From Pollenia angustigena (taxonomy: Eukaryota; Arthropoda; Insecta; Diptera; Polleniidae), in contig OV884056.1 of NCBI GenBank assembly GCA_930367215.1, positions 321,872,709-321,936,708 on the forward strand: a DNA stretch of 64,000 nt, read 5' to 3'. Position 1 is the first letter of the stretch. Each line of letters begins with the position of its first letter. The notes beneath the pieces were generated by a model that was not told the origin of the DNA, ran no database searches, and was given only the letters and a program-made list of their open reading frames with translations. This document shows, in pieces, positions 54,774-64,000 of this stretch. A program made the translations under genes and the position numbers.

Positions 54774-55355
54774 CATGACAGATTTTAATATTAAAAGTTT
54801 TTTTTAACCGACTTTTTTTATTACAAACTGTATAGTAGATAAACGCTGCACCAATATTTACAGAAATAATCTTAAAACAATCGTGTTATTTTAAAAGGCT
54901 AGTGCTTATCAAAATTTACCTTTTTTTAAAGCTTTCTTATACTATATGTATTTGAATTATCATTAAAATTATAAAAAAACAACTACAATTTAATATAAAA
55001 AAAAACACTTAAAAATTTTATTGTGCGATATTTGAATTATTTGACTATCAATAAATAGCACAGGTTTTTAACTATGTATGTACATATATTTCTGCGGCCG
55101 AAACTTTTAGAGTCGATTTATAAATAGTTATCAGATGGTTTGTCAGGAATATGTAATTGAAATTTTCTCAGACGACTTTGCGCCTGACTTAAACAAAAAC
55201 AATGTCAAAAAAGTTGCACACGGCATGTATGTACAATGTATTTTGCAGTAGTAAATTTGACAAGTCAAATGTAAAAAGCATGTCGTGTACGGGTACCTTA
55301 ATTTGTTTTAACCGACCCTATTTTCTATGATTAACCGTTATATACAGAATGCATG
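54774..55355. other. AT-rich non-coding DNA
   Basis: No gene and no clear element. A weak inverted pair around GCACACGGCATGT (55217) and GCATGTCGTGTAC (55279) may be an eroded foldback. Confidence 0.4.
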
Positions 55356-56508
55356 TTTTTATGCCCTTCACCTCAGGTGGAGAGGTTATACATATATAAG
55401 TTTGTCATTCCGTTTGTAATTGCATTGTACTTATCTAAGATCCCATAAAGTATATATTATAAGAAGGGGAATTCGTATAACTATGTATGTCTGTCTGTGC
55501 ATGTGAATGCTTAAGAGAACTTTCTGATATCCCCAGAAACGTAATTTTTTAATTCCCTATATAATTTATGGACTTAATTGTTGCAAAAACAAACAAAAAA
55601 TATAATTTCATGTTAATACCCTCTTGTTGATCAAGTGCGATATGTACACCTGGAACCGAATTGCTAAGGCTCACCTCAAGTTGTGAATGCGGTTATACTT
55701 AGTTTGTCATTTCGTGTGAAACTTGTTTAATATTTGTCTAAGACCATAAATGTATATATATTGTGGGGTCTTGAGTTATTCTGAGTCGATATAGACATGC
55801 CCGCCTGTCTGTCCATCTGTTTAATACACACCCACTTTCAAAGGACTTAACAGCAAAGACCAATTTTGATGTGAAATTGATTCTAGTTCTCTCTCTGAAA
55901 CCACCTCCCATAAAAATTTATATTTTTTTTACAAAAACTAGCACAGTTTGCCCATAGAATGCTCCGATTCTTGTTAAATTTTGCACAAATTCAGTTTATA
56001 TTACAAGAAATCATTTAACTTAATTATGTGAAGATAAGTCCATAATATACCATGGGCCTCATATAAACACACGCTTTGGTATGCTTAAAACTGTAACGAA
56101 TAATGGATATTGTAAAAAAATGTTGTGTCATGGTTTCATCAGGAATCACTCAGCCAAATTTAGGAAGATCGGTATATAACTTACCACAGGCCTCGCCCCA
56201 TACAAAGCCCACTCCCAAAAAAGACTTTATTACGCCTAAAACTGTCAAGAATAATGCTTTTGTAGTAAATTTTAGTTTCATAAGACTGGGAATCACGCTG
56301 CCAAATTTGGTGAGGATCGGTCCATAATTTACCTTAGGTTCCATATAAAGCCCACTGTCAGAAAACACTTTAGTACTGTGAAGTCTGCTTTTATAAAGAT
56401 TGGCTTATGATTTATAGATCCCATATAAGGACCATTCATGAAATTTCTTACTGCTGGTGGAGGGTATCAAAGATTCGGCACAGCCGAATGTAGGCACTTT
56501 CACTTGTT
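55356..56508 (+). mobile_element. mini-me-type element, apparently two merged copies
   Basis: Starts TTATGCCCTTCACCTCAGG and ends with the hairpin ATTCGGCACAGCCGAAT and a tail ending CACTTGTT. A second start-like block (GGTTATACTTAGTTTGTCAT, then TGTATATATATTGTGGGGTC and GCCCGCCTGTCTGTCCATCT) appears at about 55690-55820, indicating a copy inside or joined to another. Overlapping ORFs on both strands at 56103-56368 are shadows of the repeat. Confidence 0.7.
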
Positions 56509-57136
56509 TTTTTTTTTTGTACTTATTGCGCTTTTTAATAATTACCAGAAGAACCATTTTGAGATAAAATTTGCCTTTAGAATAGGATTTGGTTTTCGCT
56601 CAATATTTTCTTGAGATTTATTCATTTTTCTTCATTTTAATTGTGCATTATTTAACAAAAAAAAGTTTAAAATTTTCGAAATATTTTTCTGTTGGTCTGT
56701 TGTCTTGATACGCGCACTAAGAGTTCTTCTTTTGTTATGGCCACTTTGTTAAACTGTACTCAAATATTATTCATAGTTTACTAATAAGTTTACAAACAAA
56801 ATTAAAAAAAAGTCCAAACATATAAAGTTATTCGCTGTAGTATTAATATGACGAGTATATCTAAATCCTTATTGACAGGCATCATCATATCAACAGCGAG
56901 TTATAAAGATGTTAAAAATTAGTATAAAAAAAAGTTATTATTAAAAACATATCCAAAAATAGCACCATCATTTCATGAAGTTTAAACGTTTTTACGCCTT
57001 ACGGTCTTTTAACCTTTTTTTTTCTTTTAAAGTACGACGTGCTTTATTTATATATTTAGAAGCTAATGAAATTTTTAACGCAATTAGAAAATGTGAATAA
57101 ATGTATTAAAATACAAGATAAACTATCTTATCTGTT
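56509..57136. other. AT-rich non-coding DNA
   Basis: No coding or recognisable repeat boundaries were seen. Confidence 0.4.
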
Positions 57137-57400
57137 ATATCTGTGGTTTTCATGGGCAACAGCGTATGTCTATTTTTTCGATTTTGAAATGTTGATGCTA
57201 TATTGTTTAATTTTAAGCGTTCTTTACATTTTTTAAAAAGTTTTTAAAAACAGATAGACCCATTCCGATGTTTTAACTCAATTACAAAGTTCAAAAGGTG
57301 CAATATCTAACCCATAGTTTGATCTAGAATGCTTTTTTCGGCTCTCCTGAAAAATTTTATTTTAAGACATACGCGGTTGCCCATGAAAACCACAGATATT
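57137..57400. mobile_element. Foldback MITE with 34-bp ends
   Basis: ATATCTGTGGTTTTCATGGG followed by CAACAGCGTATGTC at the left is mirrored by GACATACGCGGTTGCC and CATGAAAACCACAGATAT at the right, with one mismatch. The interior is AT-rich. Confidence 0.85.
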
Positions 57401-58220
57401 TAAACTTAGAAAGCTGTTTAAAATTAGATGATTTAAGGCCCATGTCACCAAATTCACTTACAATTAACTATCACTTGAACTTTTAAAATAACATATTGAT
57501 TGTTAACTGGCAGTTATAGTAATAGTTAATTATAACTGAACTTGGTCATTTTGGCCGTTTATGGATTTTACAGTGAGTAGAAAATATATTTTATAAATGA
57601 TTGTCGCCCAAGTCTATAATATTATTTAGTAAGAATCAAAAATTTTTATTGAAAACATCTTGCCATATTAAAAATTTTTCGTAAAATTTAAGATTCAATC
57701 AGGTATTATTTAAGATGTCATTTCGAATAAATTTTATTGTCTTGTGCATACGTATCATATCATAATGAATGTGTGTAATATGCGTAATACATTCGGATTA
57801 TATTAGAAATTTTATCAAAAGTTCGTTATTTAAAATTTATGTTACATTTTTACTAAAAATTGTTGTAGGTATACAGCAAAGCGTTGCACATTTTTGAAAA
57901 TTAATACAAATATCCTCCGGGGGACATCATTTACATAGAAGATAACTGGAAACGTATAAAATTGTGAAAGATTGGCTTAGCGAACAAATGCAGTGGCTAC
58001 ATTTCAGCGAATGTGAGTGCGAATAAGAATAATAAAAATAAGAGAATAATTCGGAAATGCAAACGAAAATATTCATCGCCTTTCCAATTATATATTCGGG
58101 GGGCAACGAATTTTCGTGTTCATGGCAGGGTTCTCAGATTTTTTTGAGCTCCATCGCCAAACCGGATGCCAGAAATCGGCAAAAATCGCGAAACGTCAAT
58201 TTTATTCAGTTTCGTAAAAA
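57401..58220. other. Non-coding DNA
   Basis: No exon. GGCAGGGTTCTCAGA near 58123 followed by ATCGCCAAACC and AAATCGCGAAACG looks like the end of a hAT-type repeat cut by the element that starts near 58221. Confidence 0.4.
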
Positions 58221-59740
58221 TTTTTTTTTTATACCCTCCACCACAATTTGTTGTGAAGAGGGCATACTAAGTTTGTCATTCCGTGTGAAACTTTTTTATT
58301 ATTCATCTCAGACCCCATAAAGTGTATATATTCTGGGTCCTTGAGTAATTCTAAGTCGATTTAGCCATGTCCGTCTGTCTGTCCGTCTGTCCGTCTGTCC
58401 GTCTGTCCGTCTATTGAAAACACGCTCACTTTCGAAAACAAAAGAAATAAGCAAACTTGGTGTCAAATTGCTTGTAGTTATCCTAAGCAGTTTGGGATTG
58501 AAATCCAGCAAAATCGGCTCAGTAGGATCAGAGATATGAATCAAAATGTGTAAACACCACCTAAAAAAAAATTTATAATTTTGTTACAAAAACTAACATA
58601 AATGGTGGAAAAATGCACAGAATGATATAAGATTTTGCAAAAAATCGTTCTATTCGACTAGAAATCACGCTGTAAAATTTCGTGATGAGCCGTTCATAAT
58701 TTACCCTAGGCCCCATATAAAACCTTTTTCCGGAAAACAGTTAAGTACGCATAAACCGTAAAAGGTAATGCTATCACAACAAAAGTTGGTACGTCACAGT
58801 TTTATAGGACGGTCCATAATTTGCCCTACTCCCTGAAAACAGTTTAGTACGCCTTAAACCATAATCAATAATGCTATCATAACAAATTTTTGATCGGCAC
58901 AGTTTAATAGAACTAAAAATAACACTGTGAAATTTCGTGAAGATTGGTCCATTATATACCCTAGGCCCTATATAAACCCTACTCCCGGAAAACAGTTTAG
59001 TTCGCCTAAAGCCTTAATAAATAATACTATCATAACAAATTTTGGCTCGTCACAGTTTAATAGGACTAGAACAGCTTAGTACGCCTTAATTAACAATGCT
59101 ATCATAAAAGAAATTGGTACGTCAGTTTTGTAGGACTAGAAATGACACTTTGAAATTTCGTGAAGATCGATCCATGATTTAACCTATGCCCCATATAAAG
59201 CCCACTCTGGTAAAATAAATAAATACGCCTAAAACCGTACCAGATATACAATTTGCGGTAAACTTTCTTCCAGCTTAGCTTCATATGGCCAATAAAAAAT
59301 GTTATGCAATTTTGTGATATAAGGTCCATAATTTACCTTAGATCCCATTTTAGCAGCCTTCTGAAATTCATTGCAAACGCTAAAACTAATTGCTCCGCTG
59401 TTTTTTAATACTAGAAACCACTCTGAATTTCGGGATGATTGTTTCATAGCTTACCATGGCTCCAATATAAATTGCTCTGCTGAAAATCATTTAAGTTCAG
59501 TTTAAACTGTTACGAATCATGATATTTTACTCAAGCTAAAAAAAAGCATTAAACTTTCTGATTGTCGGTCAATAAGTTTACATAGGTCTAAACAGCAACC
59601 AATTTTAATGCAGATGTCTGTTTTTATAAAGATAATAATTATAAATAGACATGACACAGATATTACTCCAAAAATATTCGAACTGTCGGTGGAGGGTATC
59701 AAAGATTCGGCACTGCCGAATATAGCACTCTAACTTGTTT
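58221..59740 (+). mobile_element. mini-me-type element with (GTCY)n tract
   Basis: Begins ATACCCTCCACCACAATTTG, has AGTGTATATATTCTGGGTCC and a GTCY microsatellite of about eight units (58370-58411). It ends with the hairpin ATTCGGCACTGCCGAAT and tail CTAACTTGTTT. The middle contains several degenerate repeats of about 120-160 bp with AGGCCCCATATAAA and AGTACGCCTAAA phrases. No coding; small ORFs are shadows. Confidence 0.75.
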
Positions 59741-60063
59741 TTTTCTAAATTAAATTTTGCATACAAAAAAAGCTAGCATAATATTTCAGTCAAAAATACT
59801 GAGAAAAAAGTCACCGAAAGTAAATTTTGTTTAGTTTCTCCTATTTTTTTTAAATAACATAAAATTAAGTCATTCAGTTAAAAAAACTAAAATTAAGTAC
59901 GCAAGTCTATAAGATAGTACACTTCAGCCTCATCGATTTCATTACTAGTGTTTTGACCTGCATACAAACAATTAAAATTAAATAGTGACTGAATATAAAA
60001 TTCAATTAAAATGATAACAAAACAAACATCATGTGAAAAAGTCCCCAGATTTTTTTATAATTA
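59741..60063. other. AT-rich non-coding DNA
   Basis: Nothing recognisable was seen. Confidence 0.4.
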
Positions 60064-60242
60064 AGTAATGATTACAAAAAATTACAAGCTGTTAAAAAAT
60101 AGCCTAGTAAATCGCCAGTTTTATTAAAAATCGCCAAAAAGGAAAAAAAAAATCGCCAGTCGCCAAATGGAAAATACCACCTCCAAACACGTTTCAAAAT
60201 CGCCACGTTTGGCGAGAAATCGCCATATCTGACAGCCCTGGT
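60064..60242 (-). mobile_element. hAT-like terminal fragment
   Basis: On the minus strand it starts CAGGGCTGTCAGATATGG and continues CGATTTCTCGCCAAACGTGG with further AAATCGCC motifs. CAGGG...-type termini fit hAT. The same words occur at 4304-4340 and 47925-48040. The opposite terminus is not identified. Confidence 0.6.
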
Positions 60243-60289
60243 ACATGGTTTTGCCAATTGTTGAAGATTACCGGTATATTAGGCTCCTA

Positions 60290-60657
60290 GTAACCATGCA
60301 AATAATAGGACCAGTCCAAACACGCGTGTAAAGAGTAGCCCACAAGGAACCAGGACTAGTCCAAAAGTAACCCAAACGTATGGAAAAAACATGGTCTATT
60401 TAACATTACGATGTCCTAGGACCACCTTTGGACTACTTAATAGTAGTTTTAAAGCTACTCCATGGTATACACAAGAGGAATAGTTTTGAAGTCGTTTAAA
60501 AACGAAACCATGTCGTTTAAAAACGAAGACATGTCGTCTCACTACAAACACTTTTAAACAATGACATGGTCCATGCTTGCATTACATCGGACCAGTCCAT
60601 GGAGTTGTCCATTTTATCAAAATGGATCAGGTGGTCGAATTTCATTTGCAGGGAAGG
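60290..60657. mobile_element. Diverged relative of the foldback at 48148-48729
   Basis: It shares CGTGTAAAGAGTAGCCCA, AACATTACGATGTCCTAGG, GTCGTTTAAAAACGAA, ACAATGACATGGTCCATGCT and ATCAAAATGGATCA in the same order, and ends ATTTGCAGGG. The large internal palindrome is mostly lost. Confidence 0.75.
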
Positions 60658-60761
60658 GTTTCTGTTAAAAAATACTACATTGTACTTAAATGCTATTGTA
60701 TATGAAAAATTTTAATTTTTAAATGAAAACAAGACGAATATTTACGTATTATTAGACAATC

Positions 60762-60960
60762 GGGCCTGTTCTGAAAATCACGTGATTCCAATTCACGCGT
60801 GTGGTTTTATGGTGTTCTGAAAGTCATACCGTTTTTGAGTTTCTTCGTATGCACATACAAAAACGGAAAACCAAAATATCAAACGTGTGATTTTAAAAGG
60901 CACATATAATTTGAAATCACGTGATTTGAGTTAAAGTGATTTTCACAATAGCTCTGTTTA
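60762..60960. mobile_element. Foldback element with CACGTGATT blocks
   Basis: GGGCCTGTTCTGAAAATCAC at the left and GTGATTTTCACAATAGCTC at the right are imperfect inverted ends; AATCACGTGATT, itself a palindrome, occurs near both. About 200 bp, no coding. Confidence 0.55.
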
Positions 60961-62068
60961 TATTGAAAATGAGAAGTTGATTATACTTCAGAACCTTCTA
61001 TTACTGGAAAATGCTTTCTTTCACATTTTCTAGCTGTATTTTACTTCGAAAATTGGAGTAATGCATAACAAAATGTATCAAAAGGCAAAAAAAAATGAAT
61101 TTATCAGTATCATGTTATTGAGTCATTGAAATGTCATAATAACGTAAAATACGTTTAGTAGAGTTAAGTGTTTTTTACAATTTGTTTCTATCGAAGCAAA
61201 CGGGAGATTTTATCGATTTAATTTGAAATATCGGGTGGTAATAAATTTTAAATTGATATTCGTAACATCTCGTAACGTTGCGTTTTCCAAAACATGGGCT
61301 TTAATAAAATTAAATACAAATAAATACTTGTTGCAGTTATCAATGAACTAATTTTATTTGTTTTTTGTGTTACACCTTTTGTAAATCGTAAGCTTTTTTC
61401 CAATTGCAAAACTTAAGGCACTTTATGTTAAAAAAGTTATGTATTACACTTAATTTAAGTACAAAAATATTTATGATGTAATAAAGTTGCATTCTTATGT
61501 AAACACAGATATCTTATAATATATTGACGAACACTTTGAACACATTAAACTTATATATTTATAAAAATAAACATAAATAACAATTAAATAAAGTACCACG
61601 TTCAAGTATTTAATTTAGTTAATAACACTAAATTTTACAAATCCGAAAAAATAATTTGAGATTAAAAATAGGAATTTTTTAAACTAACTACATATGTACA
61701 TAATTTACAACGCTAGAATGGCAAAAGGCTAAGTAATAAGGCCAAATGAGTTAATATAGTAATTATAGATACAAATGTAAGTATGTATATGAGTAATTAG
61801 GAATAAGTTTGCCATTCAATTTTAATCGATAGAAAACATAAAACTCTCCAACATTATTCCAATATTGATTATTCGAAAAAAATAAATTCATTACATTTTT
61901 TGGCAGTACAGTATAAGTCATTTACAAGAAATAATTTATACCTACTTACACATATGTAACTAAATAAAAGCTATAATTAACTAATACATGTATACATACG
62001 TAAAAAAGAGATTACAATTTAAGGTAAATAAGAATGTAGATTTTCTATAATATTTGTGATCACATTTG
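60961..62068. other. Probable 3' UTR and flank of ABCC gene 2
   Basis: AT-rich DNA immediately downstream (on the minus strand) of the last exon of the second transporter. No other exon was recognised. The 3' end of the transcript cannot be fixed. Confidence 0.45.
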
Positions 62069-62360
62069 TCATTTCATTTCACTTTTGTTGAAAGTATCTT
62101 TAAATTTTAATTTATAGTTCTCTTCTGCGTCTTGAAATAGTGCTGCTGCTGTTGCTAATCCTGTATGATCGACTAAGGAACGCAGAAATCCACAAGACTT
62201 TTGTAATAACTCAAAAGGATGGTCGAATTCAACAGCCTGACCAGCATCCATAACTAAAACTCTATCACTATCCATCACAGTATGTAGACGATGGGCTATG
62301 GTTAACACGGTGCAATCTGAAAACTTTGTTCGTATCGTTTTTTGAATAAGTTTATCGGTT
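62069..62360 (-). CDS. ABCC4-like transporter gene 2, last exon
   Basis: The acceptor TACTTTTGCAG precedes 62360 and the stop TGA is at 62071-62069. Length (292 bp) and entry phase match exon 7 of gene 1 (286 bp). It encodes [16 protein letters not shown], the H-loop [27 protein letters not shown] and a tail ending NKSEMK. Identity to gene 1 is high up to the H-loop region and low in the tail, so this is a paralogue and not part of the recent duplication. The upstream exons are not seen up to 64000, which implies an intron of at least 1.6 kb. Confidence 0.9.
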
Positions 62361-62554
62361 CTGCAAAAGTAAAAAAAAATTATTTGTAAAAATTAATTTT
62401 TTTTTTTTAATTGTTTAGTTATTAAATGTACGTATGTATGTTTATACTATAATGAAAGGCAAAATATGTTTGTATCCAGGTAGCATTTCGGTGATTATTT
62501 TTTGTAACAACACTTAATTGAGTCTTCTCAGATCAGATTTGATTATTAAAATCT

Positions 62555-62735
62555 GATTTATCACTTGAGCGATAGGAAAAGGATTCATAAATGATTCATT
62601 GATATGTTAAAATAATGATTTTTAAATGTTTTGAAATTAAAATTGATTTATCACTTGAGCGATTGAAAAAGAATTCATTAATGATTCATTGATATCTTAA
62701 AATAATGATTTTTTAATATTCTGAATTTTTGTTTT
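62555..62735. repeat. 90-bp tandem duplication in the intron of ABCC gene 2
   Basis: A unit beginning GATTTATCACTTGAGCGAT occurs at 62555 and 62645 with the same order of words (GATTCATTGATAT, TTAAAATAATGATTTTT). The two copies differ at scattered positions. Confidence 0.8.
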
Positions 62736-62895
62736 TGTCAAATCAAAACAAAAAATGAAAATACATAGAAAAAGATTAGATAATTAAGAAGCCCAAAAAT
62801 TAATTATGTATATAATAATATTATATCTTCTCAATTATTATATCGACTCTTCTTTGCGAGAAACCGATAACTTTTGTTTGGTTTAAAATAAAGCT

Positions 62896-63141
62896 GGGGT
62901 CTAATCACCGTATTCGATATCGAATAAACTATCGTATCGAGTAAACTATCGTATTTTTCTGCATACGATAGACACTGATGTATCGAATGAAAACTCGAGA
63001 GATGAAATGTCTTTGGTTACTTGATATCAAATGCTTTCATCTCAAATTACGATACATTTCATTCGATGTTAAGTGTCATGACACCAAAATAAAAAATGTC
63101 GATAAATTTTGCTCGATATCGTTTGCGACGATTAGACTCCT
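62896..63141. mobile_element. MITE with GGGGTCTAATCAC ends, second copy
   Basis: GGGGTCTAATCACCGTATTC at the left and the decayed complement ending GATTAGACTCC at the right, with CGATATCG and ATTCGAT motifs inside. Same family as 21055-21256. Confidence 0.7.
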
Positions 63142-63169
63142 AATTCGATTAATCAAAAGCTAAAATGGT

Positions 63170-64000
63170 GCTGCTTTTATCAGAGAAAAAATTAAAACAT
63201 GAAGATTAAAAAAAAAATTAAAAACATGACGAAAACTTTTTTTGTTTCTCGTTTAGCAAGTGATACTTCTGTTGATTCAGTTAAATATTATATCAATAAT
63301 AAAATTGGAAAGGAATCTGATATCTCAATACAGAAATTCAATTTTCATCAGTTAAGATCCATATCTTCTTTCAAGATTATAGTTTTTGCTGAACTGTATG
63401 AAATGTTAGTTAAACCGAGTTTCTGGTCAATAAATACTCTGGTACGTGAATATGTATATAGAAATAGATCACTAAATGTTGGTATCCTCCCTCAACGTGA
63501 ACCTAATGAGTCAAAAAACTAAAAATAACTACTGATTACATATCTATTGTTTATTAAAATGTCCGTGGCCTAAGAACAAAACTTTCAGCTTTATATACGG
63601 AGAGCTTTATATAGATCATCATGTCCTGGTGTTTACAGAAACATGGTTAAATGATAGTTTTTTAAATACTGAAATACTTTGCAGCAATTTTAATATTTTT
63701 CGCCGAGATCGTGGTAACAAAACTGCTGGAGGTGGTGTTCTTATTGCAGTTGCTAGCAACTTTTCCGCTGAATTGGTTACTGCTGATCCAACGCGTGATA
63801 TAGAGTTTATATCAGTAGTGATAAAACTTGATTATAAGCGAGTATATCTAACTTGTACATACGTTCCTCCAACGTCCCCGCAGATTGTATACACTAAACA
63901 TGCCGAGTCTTTTGGAGAAATTTCTCGTTCCTCTTTAGAAGGTGATTCTGTTATCGTTTTTGGGGACTTTAATATACCTTCCATTACCCGGAAATAACTT
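63170..64000 (+). pseudogene. Decayed non-LTR retrotransposon, 5' truncated, running off the window
   Basis: 63199-63522 encodes the end of an ORF1: TKTFFVSRLASDTSVDSVKY, a FKIIVFAELYEML segment and FWSINTLVREYVYR, like the C-terminal domain of zinc-finger ORF1 proteins. From about 63550 an endonuclease follows: VY-stop-NVRGLRTKLSALYTESF, then in another frame VFTETWLNDSFLN, RRDRGNKTAGGGVLIAV and VIVFGDFNIPS, with a stop at 63995-63997. A stop replaces the usual Gln of YQNVRGL and at least one frameshift separates the blocks, so it is dead. It belongs to a different family from the element at 27889-32760. It lies antisense in the intron of ABCC gene 2. Confidence 0.8.

Overview
The window looks like euchromatin from a cyclorrhaphan fly, probably a calyptrate of the blow fly or house fly type. 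The evidence is a very AT-rich background, short introns with GT-AG ends, an insect ABCC4-like transporter gene, and dense dipteran repeats: mini-me/Helitron-like elements with a (GTCY)n tract, Tc1, hAT, APE-type non-LTR elements and many foldback MITEs. The species cannot be named from the sequence alone. All exon boundaries were worked out by eye from splice sites and phase.

Left part (1-12.6 kb). Two plus-strand exons, 2702-3009 and 10275-10552, begin in the same splice phase. Each ends in its own stop codon, with a poly(A) signal close by. They read as alternative 3' terminal exons of one gene whose body lies left of the window, encoding Ser/Asn/His-rich tails that share a short motif. 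The 7.3 kb between them and the 2.7 kb before them are packed with foldback elements. The next 11 kb (12.6-23.5 kb) holds no recognisable gene. It contains a foldback DNA transposon, two PIF/Harbinger-type MITEs, a hAT element with a perfect 8-bp target duplication, a block of mini-me-type elements, and a hammerhead-ribozyme-like motif.

Middle part (23.5-40.6 kb, minus strand). An ABCC4 (MRP4)-like transporter gene occupies this interval. Six exons are resolved: 40592-40362, 40303-38393, 27808-27499, 27229-27079, 24918-23970 and 23846-23561. Their phases agree throughout and they give 1279 codons; only the short first exon is missing. The 10.6-kb intron between exons 3 and 4 holds a nearly complete APE non-LTR retrotransposon (27.9-32.7 kb) with an intact 940-residue ORF2. 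It also holds a very recent 2.6-kb copy (33601-36222) of the 3' part of exon 3 plus adjacent intron. That copy lacks an acceptor site and carries a frameshift.

Right part (40.6-64 kb). This is about 21 kb of gene-poor DNA made of hAT, Tc1, Helitron-like and foldback elements, several nested. It includes a Tc1 element rebuilt as an inverted dimer and a second hammerhead-like motif. At 62360-62069 lies the last exon of a second ABCC4-like gene in the same orientation and splice phase, so the window spans part of a tandem ABCC array. A decayed non-LTR element on the plus strand runs off the right edge.
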